Shown here: positions 56,651 through 64,000 of the stretch, piece after piece
How the letters are laid out: each line of letters opens with the position of its first letter
Position numbering within the stretch: position 1 is the first letter of the stretch
NCBI RefSeq assembly: GCF_044389085.1
Contig: NZ_JBIRXP010000001.1
Span: 930,001 to 994,000, forward strand
Length of the DNA: 64,000 bases
Reading direction: 5' to 3'
From: Isoptericola sp044389085
Lineage (GTDB): Bacteria; Actinomycetota; Actinomycetes; Actinomycetales; Cellulomonadaceae
Program-made: the position numbers and the translations under genes
Notes under the pieces: generated by a model
What the model saw: the letters and a program-made list of their open reading frames with translations, nothing else
The model's database searches: none
What the model was told of the DNA's origin: nothing

Positions 56651-56656
56651 ACCGTA
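56651..56656 (-). promoter_or_regulatory. -10 hexamer TACGGT of the acidic-protein gene
   Basis: TACGGT-CAGAGC-ATG, the same hexamer and spacing as at uvrB and the M20 peptidase gene. Confidence 0.5.
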
Positions 56657-56717
56657 GCGCCCCGCGGGGCACAATGGGCAGACGAAAACCGCCCGCCACA
56701 CCTCGGGAGGACAGCGG

Positions 56718-56969
56718 ATGGCTCCGATCTCGTCGACGCCGCCGTCGGACGCGCGCTCTGGCGCGCCGTCCGCCTGGCGCAAGCACGGACAGTACGAGTA
56801 CCGCGTGCTGACCATCGACCGCGGCGTCAGCGTCCCCGACGCCCGCAAGATGCTCACCGACGAGGCCGAGTACGGCCGGTGGGAGCTCGCGCGCACCCGC
56901 CTGTACATGGGTGGCGAGCGCCGCGTGTGGCTGCGCCGCAAGATCATCAAGGTCAACGCCACCTTCTGA
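56718..56969 (+). CDS. DUF5703-family protein
   Basis: An 83-aa basic protein. The family core YEYRVLTIDRGVSVPDARKMLTDEAEYGRWELARTRLYMGGERRVWLRRKII is intact from residue 26 on. The function is unknown; it is found only in actinobacteria. GGGAGG lies seven bases upstream of the ATG. It lies 15 bases before the next gene and probably shares its transcript. Confidence 0.88.
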   Translation: MAPISSTPPSDARSGAPSAWRKHGQYEYRVLTIDRGVSVPDARKMLTDEAEYGRWELARTRLYMGGERRVWLRRKIIKVNATF

Positions 56970-56984
56970 CCTCGCGCAGCGGCC

Positions 56985-57770
56985 GTGGACGACACCTTCC
57001 GCAAGTCGCGGGCGCACGCCCCGCCAGGGTTCTTCACCACCGAGGCGGCCGGCCTGCGCTGGCTCGCCGTGCCCGGCGGGCCGCGGGTCGTCCGGGTGCT
57101 GGGCGTCGGCCCGGACCACCTTGACCTGGAGCGCGTCGACGAGGTGCGCGCCACGCCCGACGCCGCACGGGACCTGGGCCGCAGGCTCGCCGTCCTGCAC
57201 GGCGCGGGCGCCGCCGGGTTCGGCGTCCTGGCGCCCGGCGCCGACTGCGGATACTTCGGCCCGCTCGACGACCCGCTGCCCCTGGTGGCAGGGACCTGGG
57301 GCGACTGGCCGGCGTTCTACGCGCACGCCCGCCTGCGCCCCGTCGTCGCGCAGGGCCGGGAGCGCGGCGTGCTCACGGCGCAGGACGCCACGGCCGTCGA
57401 GCGGGTGTGCGGGCGGCTCGGCCGCCTCGCGGGCCCCGCGGCGCGGGAGGAACCCGCCCGCGTGCACGGCGACCTGTGGTCGGGCAACGTGCTCTGGTCC
57501 CGCGGTCCCGGCGGGGCCGCCGAGGCGGTGCTCGTCGACCCGGCGGCCCACGGCGGGCACCGGGAGGCCGACCTCGCCATGCTCGCGCTCTTCGGGGCGC
57601 CCCACCTGGACGAGATCCTGGCCGGTTACGAGGCCGAGCGGCCGCTCGCCCGCGGCTGGCGCGAGCGGGTGCCGCTGCACCAGCTGTACCCGCTGGCGGT
57701 GCACGCCGTGCTCTTCGGCGGCGGGTACGTCGCCCAGACCCGCCGGCTGCTCGCCCGGCTGGGCGGCTGA
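56985..57770 (+). CDS. fructosamine/ketosamine kinase family protein
   Basis: A 261-aa aminoglycoside-phosphotransferase-fold kinase. The catalytic loop HGDLWSGNVLW and the metal site LVDPAAHGGHREADLAMLALFG are those of fructosamine-3-kinases, which phosphorylate glycated amines so that they decompose. The N-terminal nucleotide lysine (residue 7 region, FRKSRA) fits. The GTG at 56985 has little ribosome-site sequence; coupling to the DUF5703 gene is likely. Confidence 0.9.
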   Translation: MDDTFRKSRAHAPPGFFTTEAAGLRWLAVPGGPRVVRVLGVGPDHLDLERVDEVRATPDAARDLGRRLAVLHGAGAAGFGVLAPGADCGYFGPLDDPLPLVAGTWGDWPAFYAHARLRPVVAQGRERGVLTAQDATAVERVCGRLGRLAGPAAREEPARVHGDLWSGNVLWSRGPGGAAEAVLVDPAAHGGHREADLAMLALFGAPHLDEILAGYEAERPLARGWRERVPLHQLYPLAVHAVLFGGGYVAQTRRLLARLGG

Positions 57771-57801
57771 CGGCGGCGCCCGGCCGCACCGGCGCGGCGC
57801 G

Positions 57802-59169
57802 TCAGCAGTCGCTCAGCAGCCGGTCCAGCACGCGGGTGCCGAAGCGCAGCGACTCGACCGGCACCCGCTCGTCCACGCCGTGGAACATGCCGGAGAAGTC
57901 GAGGTCGGCGGGCAGGCGCAACGGGGCGAACCCGTACCCGGTGATGCCGAGGCGCGACAGCGACTTGTTGTCGGTGCCTCCCGACAGCGTGTACGGCAGC
58001 ACCGTGGCGCCGGGGTCCTCGGCGAGGAGGGACGCGACCATCGAGTCGACGAGGTCGCCGGAGAAGGGCACCTCGAGCGCGGTGTCCTGGTGGATCGGCT
58101 CGACCCGCACGCCCGGACCGGCCAGCTCCCGCAGCGTCGCCATGCCCTCCGCCTCGTGCCCCGGCAGCAGGCGCACGTCGACGGTGGCCTCGGCCCGGCC
58201 GGGGATGACGTTCGCCTTGTAGCCCGACTCGAGCTGCGTCGGGTTGGACGTGTGCCGCACCGTGGCGCCCACGAACTTCGCCGCGGGCCCCAGCGCGGCG
58301 ACGAGCGCGTCGACCGCGGCCGGGTCCTCGCCGTCGAAGGGCAGGCCCGTGAGGTCGGACACCCCGCGCAGCAGCCTCTCGACCGTGGGCGTGAGCGTGT
58401 ACGGCCAGGGGTGCTGGCCGATCCGGGCGACCGCCGCCGCGAGCTCCGTCACGGCGTTCTCCGTGTTCACCTGCGACCCGTGCCCGGCGCGCCCGTCGGC
58501 GACCAGCCGCAGCCAGGCGAGCCCCTTCTCCGCCGTCTGCAGCAGGTACGCGCGCCGCCCGCCGACCTCCACGGAGAAGCCGCCCACCTCGCTGATCGCC
58601 TCGGTGGCGCCCTCGAAGAGCTCGGGCCGGTGCCGCACCGCCCACTGCGCGCCGCGCACGCCGCCCGCCTCCTCGTCGGCGAAGAAGGCGACGACGACGT
58701 CCCGGGCGGGCCGCCGGCCCTCGCGGACCATCTGCCGCACGACCGCCAGGATCATCGCGTCCATGTCCTTCATGTCCACGGCGCCGCGGCCCCACAGGAG
58801 CCCGTCGATCTCCTCGCCCCCGAACGGGTCGACCGACCAGTCGTCCGCCGCCGCGGGGACCACGTCCGTGTGCCCGTGCAGCACCAGCGCGGGCCGGGAC
58901 CGGTCGGCGCCCTCGAGCCTGGTGACGACCGACGTGCGACCGGGCTCGGGCTCGAACAGCTCCACCTCGAGGCCCACCTCGGTGAGCAGGCCGGCGACGA
59001 GCTCCGCCGCCCGCCGCTCCCCCGGCCCCTCGCCGTTGCCGTAGTTGGACGTGTCGATCCGCAGCAGGTCACGGCAGATCTCCACGACCTGCTGCTCGGC
59101 GGTGGGGTGCGCGGACGCGGGCGTCGACGGCGAGGAGCTCGGGCGCGGGGCGAGGGGCTGGGACGTCAC
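57802..59169 (-). CDS. M20/M28-type metallopeptidase (dipeptidase-like)
   Basis: A 455-aa cytoplasmic zinc peptidase of the M20 family. LVLHGHTDVVPA has the first metal His, GRGAVDMKDMDAM the bridging Asp, and FADEEAGGVRG the catalytic Glu pair. The dimerisation lid lies between the two halves of the catalytic domain. The GTG at 59169 was chosen over an extension to 59238 because TACGGT lies six bases before it. Annotated relatives include ArgE/DapE-like and carboxypeptidase proteins; the substrate is undetermined. Confidence 0.92.
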   Translation of the reverse strand: MTSQPLAPRPSSSPSTPASAHPTAEQQVVEICRDLLRIDTSNYGNGEGPGERRAAELVAGLLTEVGLEVELFEPEPGRTSVVTRLEGADRSRPALVLHGHTDVVPAAADDWSVDPFGGEEIDGLLWGRGAVDMKDMDAMILAVVRQMVREGRRPARDVVVAFFADEEAGGVRGAQWAVRHRPELFEGATEAISEVGGFSVEVGGRRAYLLQTAEKGLAWLRLVADGRAGHGSQVNTENAVTELAAAVARIGQHPWPYTLTPTVERLLRGVSDLTGLPFDGEDPAAVDALVAALGPAAKFVGATVRHTSNPTQLESGYKANVIPGRAEATVDVRLLPGHEAEGMATLRELAGPGVRVEPIHQDTALEVPFSGDLVDSMVASLLAEDPGATVLPYTLSGGTDNKSLSRLGITGYGFAPLRLPADLDFSGMFHGVDERVPVESLRFGTRVLDRLLSDC

Positions 59170-59175
59170 CCCGAC

Positions 59176-59181
59176 ACCGTA
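59176..59181 (-). promoter_or_regulatory. -10 hexamer TACGGT of the M20 peptidase gene
   Basis: TACGGT-GTCGGG-GTG, leaderless spacing. Confidence 0.5.
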
Positions 59182-59193
59182 CCGGCGCCCGCC

Positions 59194-59209
59194 GGCGAAA
59201 CGTTTAGCC
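59194..59209. promoter_or_regulatory. candidate LacI-family operator upstream of the LPMO gene
   Basis: GGCGAAACGTTTAGCC centred on the palindrome AAACGTTT (59198-59205). LacI-family sugar repressors in actinobacteria bind palindromes with a central CG of this kind. It lies about 100 bases before the LPMO start, so sugar-responsive control is plausible. Confidence 0.4.
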
Positions 59210-59265
59210 GGGGTGACGACGTCCGCACCGTGGACCACCGTCGGTGCGCACGACCTGTCGAAGGA

Positions 59266-59287
59266 CTCAGGCAGACCTCAGGCAGAC
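59266..59287 (+). repeat. 11-bp tandem repeat before the LPMO ribosome site
   Basis: CTCAGGCAGAC twice in tandem, followed by CTCAA that runs into AGGAGGAGG. It would be in the mRNA leader of the LPMO gene. Confidence 0.75.
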
Positions 59288-59306
59288 CTCAAGGAGGAGG
59301 ACCATC

Positions 59307-60608
59307 ATGCGAAGACTCGCGGCATCCCTCGCGGCCACCGTGCTGGCCGCCGTCGGCCTCGTGGCCGCCGTCGGGCAGCCGGCGGCCGCCCACGGGGCCG
59401 AGGTGTTCCCCGGCTCCCGGCAGTACCTGTGCTGGGTGGACGCCCAGACCCCGACGGGACAGCTCGACCCCGGCAACCCCGCGTGCGCCGACGCGCTCGC
59501 CGAGGGCGGCCCTAACGCCTACTACAACTGGTTCGGCAACCTCGACTCGAACGGCGCCGGCCGCACGGAGGGGTACGTCCCCGACGGCACCATCTGCTCC
59601 GGCGGCGACCGCGGCCCGTACGACTTCTCCGCGTTCAACGCGCCGCGCACCGACTGGCCGACGACGCACCTCACCGCGGGAGCCACGTACGAGTTCCAGC
59701 ACAACAACTGGGCCGAGCACCCGGGCCGGTTCGACGTCTACGTGACGCGCGAGGGCTTCGACCCGACCCAGCCGCTCGGCTGGGCGGAGCTCGAGCTGAT
59801 CGACACGGTGACCGACCCGCCGGACACCGGCGGACCCGGGGGCGACAACTACTACTACTGGGACGTCACGCTGCCCGCGGACCGCACGGGCAAGCACATC
59901 GTGTTCACCCACTGGGTGCGCTCCGACAGCAGCGAGAACTTCTACAGCTGCTCGGACGTGGAGTTCGACGGCGGCGACGGGGAGGTCACGGGCATCGGCG
60001 ACGACACCGGGACCGAGGAGCCTCCCGCCGCCTGCCCGGACGAGGCCCCGGGCGTGCCCGGCGAGGTCATGGCCCACGACGTGCGGGCCACCCAGGTGCA
60101 CCTCATGTGGGGCGTCTCCCGGTCCGGGTGCGTCACGGGCTACGACGTGCTCGACGCCGGGTCGGGCGACGTGATCGCCAGCACCGACGGCTCGCCCATG
60201 GTCGACCTCACGGGCCTCGACCCCGGCTCGACGTACGAGGTCACGGTCCGAGCCCGCAACGACCACACCGGGGCGGTCTCCGCCGCCACGGCCCCGGCGT
60301 CGTTCACCACGTCGATCGACGACGGGGGCCCGACCGAGGGAGCGTGCACCGCGGCCTACGCCACGACGAACTCGTGGTCGGGCGGGTACCAGGGCCAGAT
60401 CGTCGTCACCGCCGGCGACGCCGACCTCTCCACCTGGCGGGTGGACGCGGCCGGCATCACCACCACGAACATCTGGGGCGGCGAGCTGACGAACGGCGTC
60501 GTGACCCCGGTGGCGTGGACCGCGCAGCTCGGCGCCGGGCAGAGCGTCACCGTCGGGTTCGTCGGGTCCGGGCAGGCGCCGGCCGACGGCGCGCTGGCCT
60601 GCTCCTGA
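59307..60608 (+). CDS. secreted lytic polysaccharide monooxygenase, AA10-FnIII-CBM2
   Basis: A 433-aa exported copper enzyme that oxidatively cleaves cellulose or chitin. The signal peptide (1-28) ends AAA; cleavage exposes His29 of HGAEVFPGSRQYLC. His29 and His138 (WAEHPGRFDVYVT) form the copper histidine brace, and the Phe in SSENFYSC is the likely axial residue. A FnIII domain (about 255-340) and a CBM2-like cellulose-binding module (about 345-433) follow. AGGAGGAGG precedes the ATG. It is the only carbohydrate-degrading gene seen in the window. Confidence 0.94.
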   Translation: MRRLAASLAATVLAAVGLVAAVGQPAAAHGAEVFPGSRQYLCWVDAQTPTGQLDPGNPACADALAEGGPNAYYNWFGNLDSNGAGRTEGYVPDGTICSGGDRGPYDFSAFNAPRTDWPTTHLTAGATYEFQHNNWAEHPGRFDVYVTREGFDPTQPLGWAELELIDTVTDPPDTGGPGGDNYYYWDVTLPADRTGKHIVFTHWVRSDSSENFYSCSDVEFDGGDGEVTGIGDDTGTEEPPAACPDEAPGVPGEVMAHDVRATQVHLMWGVSRSGCVTGYDVLDAGSGDVIASTDGSPMVDLTGLDPGSTYEVTVRARNDHTGAVSAATAPASFTTSIDDGGPTEGACTAAYATTNSWSGGYQGQIVVTAGDADLSTWRVDAAGITTTNIWGGELTNGVVTPVAWTAQLGAGQSVTVGFVGSGQAPADGALACS

Positions 60609-60645
60609 CCGGCGCACCACCCCGGACGGGGCGCTCGCGGGGCGG

Positions 60646-62280
60646 CTACGACCGCCGCTCGGTGAGCGTCCCGTCCGCGGCCAGGACCAGCTCGGCGTCC
60701 AGGCCGAGCCGGCCGAGGAACGAACGGTCGTGGCTGACCACGAGCAGCCCGCCGCGGTAGGCGGCCAGCGCCTGCACGAGCTGGTCCGTGCTGGCGATGT
60801 CGAGGTTGTTGGTGGGCTCGTCGAGGACGAGCAGCTGGGCCGGGGGTTCGGCGAGCAGCAGGCGCGCGAGCGCGACCCGGAACCGCTCGCCGCCGGAGAG
60901 CGTCGCGACCGGCCGGCCGACCTGGTCGCCGCGCACGAGGAAGCGCGCGAGCCGGTTGCGCAGCTCCCCGGGCGCCAGCTCGGGCGCACCGGCGCGGACG
61001 GCGTCGAGCACCGTCTGGTCGTCGTCGAGCACGTCGAGCCGCTGGGGCAGGTAGCCCACGCGGTCGGTGAGCGCCTCGGCGACCGCCCCGGTCCCGACGC
61101 CGTCCCCCGCCGGAGCCGCCCCGACGAGCCGCTCGAGCAACGTCGTCTTGCCGACGCCGTTCGGGCCGGTCAGGGCCACGCGCTCCGGGCCGGCGAGCAC
61201 GACCTCCCGCCCGTCGGTGCCGGTCAGGACGGCGAGGCGCCGTCCTGCGGGGACGTCCGGGTCGGGCAGGTCCACGGCGATGCGGACGTCCTCGCGCACC
61301 GAGAGCTCCGCGGCCTCGACCGCCGCGCGCGCGTCCGCCTCCTTCCCGGCGGCCTGACCGCGGCGCGCGGCCTGCGACTTCTCGGCGGAGTTGCGCCGGT
61401 CGTTGATCTGCGCCTTGACGTAGCGGCGCTCGACGACGTCCTTGCGACCGCGGCGCTCGGAGTGCGCGATGCGCTCCTCGGCCTTGATCCGCTCCCGCTT
61501 CTCCCGGCGCAGCACCTGCTCGGCGTCGCGCAGCGCGGCCCGGGCCGCCTCCTGCTGCGCGGCGAGGTGCTCCTCGTACTGGGCGTAGGTGCCGCCGTAC
61601 GTCGTGAGGGAGCCGGTGCGCAGCTCCGCGGTCTCGTCGACCAGCTCGAGCAGCTCCCGGTCGTGCGAGACGACCACGAGCGCGCCCCGCCAGGTGCGGA
61701 CGATCTCGTGCAGGCCCTCGCGGGCGGTGCCGTCGAGGTTGTTGGTGGGCTCGTCGAGGAGGGCGACGTCCGCGCCGCGCAGGCGCACCCCGGTGACGGC
61801 GACGAGCATCGCCTCGCCCCCGGACAGCGTGCCGACCGGGCGGTCCAGCACGCCGTCGGCCGACGGGAGCCCGGTCGCGGCGAGCTCGGCGAGGGCACGC
61901 TCCTCGACGTCCCAGCCGTCCCCGACGACGTCGAACAGTGCCGCGAGCCGGTCTTCCGGCACGGTCCCGTCGGTGATGGCGCGCACGGCGTCGACGACGT
62001 CCCGCACGCCCAGCAGGTCCGCGACCGTGGCGTCCGTGTCGAGGGTGAGCCGCTGCGGCAGATAGTCGGCGACGCCGGACACGCTGATCGCGCCGGACGT
62101 CGGCCGCAGCCGGCCCGCGACGAGCCGCAGGAGGGTGGACTTGCCCGCGCCGTTGAGGCCGACGAGGCCGGTGCGGCCGCGGGAGAACGCGCCGGACACG
62201 CCGGCGATCGGGGTGGCCCCGTCGGGCCACGAGAAGGTGAGGTCGCGCAGGACGACGGAGGGGTGGGTGACGAGAGGCAT
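60646..62280 (-). CDS. ABC-F family ribosome-associated ATPase
   Basis: A soluble twin-ATPase of 544 aa with no membrane domain. NBD1 has GLNGAGKSTL, LSGGEAML and LLDEPTNNLD; NBD2 has GPNGVGKTTL, LSGGERFR and LVLDEPTNNLD. A charged linker of about 80 residues (REKRERIKAEERIAHSERRG) joins them. ABC-F proteins act on stalled or drug-blocked ribosomes; several actinobacterial ones give antibiotic resistance. The ATG at 62280 has GGAG eight bases upstream; the frame stays open upstream but without a ribosome site. The leader suggests induction by translation stress. Confidence 0.92.
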   Translation of the reverse strand: MPLVTHPSVVLRDLTFSWPDGATPIAGVSGAFSRGRTGLVGLNGAGKSTLLRLVAGRLRPTSGAISVSGVADYLPQRLTLDTDATVADLLGVRDVVDAVRAITDGTVPEDRLAALFDVVGDGWDVEERALAELAATGLPSADGVLDRPVGTLSGGEAMLVAVTGVRLRGADVALLDEPTNNLDGTAREGLHEIVRTWRGALVVVSHDRELLELVDETAELRTGSLTTYGGTYAQYEEHLAAQQEAARAALRDAEQVLRREKRERIKAEERIAHSERRGRKDVVERRYVKAQINDRRNSAEKSQAARRGQAAGKEADARAAVEAAELSVREDVRIAVDLPDPDVPAGRRLAVLTGTDGREVVLAGPERVALTGPNGVGKTTLLERLVGAAPAGDGVGTGAVAEALTDRVGYLPQRLDVLDDDQTVLDAVRAGAPELAPGELRNRLARFLVRGDQVGRPVATLSGGERFRVALARLLLAEPPAQLLVLDEPTNNLDIASTDQLVQALAAYRGGLLVVSHDRSFLGRLGLDAELVLAADGTLTERRS

Positions 62281-62332
62281 GCAGGGGCTCCAGCGGAGGC
62301 GGGGTACGGCGGACGGCGGGTGCGCCGACACC

Positions 62333-62363
62333 GCTCCCCCGGGCCGGTTCGCCGGCGGGGAGC
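62333..62363 (-). promoter_or_regulatory. attenuator-like hairpin in the ABC-F leader
   Basis: GCTCCCC and GGGGAGC close a stem with an inner GCCGG/CCGGC helix and CGAA loop. It lies 15 bases after the uORF stop and about 50 bases before the ABC-F start, where it could end transcription or hide the start region. Confidence 0.5.
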
Positions 62364-62378
62364 CTCGGGGTCGACGCG

Positions 62379-62405
62379 TCAGGCGGTCGTCCGGATGCCC
62401 GTCAT
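62379..62405 (-). CDS. 8-codon leader ORF upstream of the ABC-F gene
   Basis: ATG opens MTGIRTTA and a stop, with GAGAGGG about ten bases upstream. Its location before a strong hairpin and an ABC-F gene resembles drug-sensing leader peptides. It is too short to judge on coding statistics. Confidence 0.4.
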   Translation of the reverse strand: MTGIRTTA

Positions 62406-62526
62406 CGCTGTGGTGCCCTCTCGTCCTGGAGCCGTCCCCTCTCACGCGCGGCGGAGGCCGCGGGGACGCCGACGACCATGCCACGTCCGCACCCCCGGTG
62501 GCAACCGCGATGCCACCGGGCGTGCG

Positions 62527-63126
62527 TCACGCCGCCGGCGCCTCCGCGGGCCAGGGCTCGCCGGGCGTGCGGGGGTCGCCGGGCACGTACGACGCCACCC
62601 ACGAGTCCTGCAGCACCCCACGCTGCGCGCCGAAGCGGCGCAGCAGGCCCTCGTACCGGAAGCCCAGCTTCCAGGCGACGCGGCGGGACGCCCAGTTGCC
62701 CACGTTCGCGCGCCAGCGCACGACGGCGAGGCCCAGCCCCTCCGGGTCGACGGCCCAGTCCACGACGAGCCTGGACGCCTCCGTCGTCAGGCCGCGGCCG
62801 CGAGCGTCCGGGGCGCACCAGAAGCCCAGCTCCCCGGCCGGCTGCTCCCCGGGCCTGCCCTCGCGGGACATGCCCACCATGCCCAGCACCGGGCCGTCGA
62901 CGTCGCCGGGGGCGCGGACCGCCCAGGTGAAGTCCTTCTCCTGCGACCAGCCGTCGGCGACGAAGCTCTCGACGAACCCCACGGCGTCGTCCCGCGTGTA
63001 CGGCGCGGGGACCGTCGTCCACCGCGCGATGGCGGGGTCGGCGCAGACCTCGGCGATGCGGTCGACGTCGGCAGCGGTGGGGACGGACAGGCGGACGCGG
63101 TCGGTGGCGAGGACGAACGGCTCCAT
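62527..63126 (-). CDS. GNAT acetyltransferase, RimJ/RimL type
   Basis: A 199-aa N-acetyltransferase. RVRLSVPTAADVDRIAEVCADPAIARWTTVPAPY is the RimJ-like N-terminus, and the acetyl-CoA site is near CAPDARGRGLTTEASRLVVDW with NVGNWASRRVAWKLGFRYEG at the end. The substrate could be a protein N-terminus or small amine. The start has CAGGAT six bases upstream (as at coaE). It is 246 bases upstream of the ABC-F gene, and the two may be related by operon. Confidence 0.88.
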   Translation of the reverse strand: MEPFVLATDRVRLSVPTAADVDRIAEVCADPAIARWTTVPAPYTRDDAVGFVESFVADGWSQEKDFTWAVRAPGDVDGPVLGMVGMSREGRPGEQPAGELGFWCAPDARGRGLTTEASRLVVDWAVDPEGLGLAVVRWRANVGNWASRRVAWKLGFRYEGLLRRFGAQRGVLQDSWVASYVPGDPRTPGEPWPAEAPAA

Positions 63127-63132
63127 CGGGGC

Positions 63133-63138
63133 ATCCTG
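63133..63138 (-). promoter_or_regulatory. -10-like CAGGAT of the RimJ-type GNAT
   Basis: CAGGAT-GCCCCG-ATG; the first base deviates from TANNNT but the spacing is the same as at other leaderless genes here. Confidence 0.4.
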
Positions 63139-63161
63139 GCACGCGGCCCGCGCCGTTCACG

Positions 63162-64000
63162 CTAGGCGTCCGGTGACTCCGGCGGCTCGTCGCCCCCGTC
63201 GGCGCGCCCGCGTCCGCCCGGTCCGGGGTCCGGCGGGTGGATGACGGGGGCGACGGCGAGCGGGCCGGCGCGGGGCCCCGTGGGCTCGTCCAGCTCGGGG
63301 TGCGCCCGGTCTCCGCGCAGGGTGGAGAAGACGGTCCACGCGACGGCCATGAGCGGCACGGCGATGATCGCGCCCAGGATGCCCGCCAGCACGGTGCCCG
63401 CCGTGACGCCGATGCCGATCACCAGCGGGTGCAGCGCGACCTGCTTGCCCATGATCAGGGGCTGCAGCACGTGCCCCTCGAGCTGGCCGATGAGCGCGAT
63501 GCCGATCGTGACGATGAGGGCCGTGACGATCCCGTTGGCCGCGAGCGCGACGACCGCGGCGATGATCATCGCCAGCGGCGCACCGATCAGCGGGATGAAG
63601 GCGCCGATGAACACGAGCACGGCCAGGGGCGCGGCGAGCGGCACCCCGAGGATCGTCAGCAGGATGAACGCCAGGACGCCGTCGGTGAACGCGATGATGA
63701 CCGTGCCGCGGGCGTAGCCCGAGAAGCTGTACCAGCCTGCCCCGGCCGCGGCCTGCCACCGGGAGCGGTGCTGCTCCGGGAGCTGGCCGAGGAACCAGCC
63801 CCACATCTTGCCGCCCGACGCGACGAAGAAGACCGTGCAGAAGATCGCGAGGGCGAAGACGGCGAACCCCTCGAACACCGAGCCTGCGCTCTGCGCGGCC
63901 TGGCTGACGAGCGAGTCGGTGTTCTCCGTCAACCACTGACGGCCCTGGTCGATCCACTCGTTGATCTGGTCGACGGTGACCGACAGGCCGAACGGCCCGC
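63162..64000 (-). CDS. AI-2E family transporter (PerM), 5' part beyond the window
   Basis: C-terminal ~279 residues of a polytopic membrane protein; the frame is open to the window edge, so the N-terminus is missing. It has the AI-2E exporter-type helices, including FALAIFCTVFFVASGGKMWGWF, the GVPLAAPLAVLVFIGAFIPLIGAPLAMIIAAVVAL core and QLEGHVLQPLIMGKQVALHPLVIGIGVTAGTVLAGILGAIIAVPLMA. A proline/glycine-rich cytoplasmic tail ends it. Substrates in the family vary and none can be assigned. Confidence 0.92.
   Translation of the reverse strand, partial: GPFGLSVTVDQINEWIDQGRQWLTENTDSLVSQAAQSAGSVFEGFAVFALAIFCTVFFVASGGKMWGWFLGQLPEQHRSRWQAAAGAGWYSFSGYARGTVIIAFTDGVLAFILLTILGVPLAAPLAVLVFIGAFIPLIGAPLAMIIAAVVALAANGIVTALIVTIGIALIGQLEGHVLQPLIMGKQVALHPLVIGIGVTAGTVLAGILGAIIAVPLMAVAWTVFSTLRGDRAHPELDEPTGPRAGPLAVAPVIHPPDPGPGGRGRADGGDEPPESPDA

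Overview
The window is very GC-rich DNA (clearly above 70% by eye) from an actinobacterium. The gene content points to Micrococcales, most likely Cellulomonas or a close relative (Cellulomonadaceae/Promicromonosporaceae). The evidence is a complete Pup-proteasome locus, a mycothiol ligase gene (mshC), a PdtaR-type ANTAR regulator, an HGxxPAAW protein, a DUF5703 protein and a secreted AA10-FnIII-CBM2 polysaccharide monooxygenase typical of cellulolytic species. No insertion sequence, prophage, integrase or CRISPR array was seen; the window reads as ordinary core chromosome.

Layout. 1-9.4 kb: OsmC-family protein, uvrA, a YciI-like protein, two overlapping TerC-family metal exporters behind a yybP-ykoY manganese riboswitch, uvrB and coaE. 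9.4-19.3 kb: an ABC exporter with a short upstream ORF, rpsA, a methyltransferase, a tandem-SH3 protein, polA, a hotdog thioesterase, a GNAT protein and the ANTAR response regulator. 19.5-27.3 kb: an unusual tRNA-Leu(CAA), pyk, gltD and gltB. 27.3-39.6 kb: a long minus-strand run hisF - heterodimeric ABC exporter - hisI - trpE - Trp-associated membrane protein - HGxxPAAW - trpC - trpB - trpA - lgt, with many GTGA overlaps. 39.7-50.3 kb: an FKBP lipoprotein, then pafA, prcA, prcB, pup, dop, mpa, trmI and an M50 protease (transcribed in the reverse of that order). 50.4-60.6 kb: a RecB-like nuclease, HAD phosphatase, PAC2 protein, mshC, uppP, aldo/keto reductase, acidic protein, DUF5703 protein, fructosamine-kinase-like protein, M20 peptidase and the LPMO. 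60.6-64 kb: an ABC-F ATPase with an attenuator-like leader, a second GNAT and the 5'-truncated end of an AI-2E family transporter.

How the genes work together. UvrA, UvrB and PolA supply excision-repair steps; uvrA carries a LexA-like box. GltBD feeds glutamate to the Trp and His enzymes. Pup is deamidated by Dop, ligated to substrates by PafA, unfolded by Mpa and degraded by PrcAB. MshC belongs to mycothiol synthesis and UppP to lipid-carrier recycling.

The clearest regulatory theme is that many genes have a TANNNT (-10) hexamer ending only 6-8 bp before the start codon and no Shine-Dalgarno, which indicates leaderless transcription; this was used to choose starts. The most notable non-coding structures are the Mn2+ riboswitch with an explicit ribosome-site switch helix, two 30-bp hairpins in the proteasome locus, the uORF-plus-hairpin leader of the ABC-F gene, and the short-variable-loop tRNA-Leu. 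No stretch longer than 300 bases lacks a gene.
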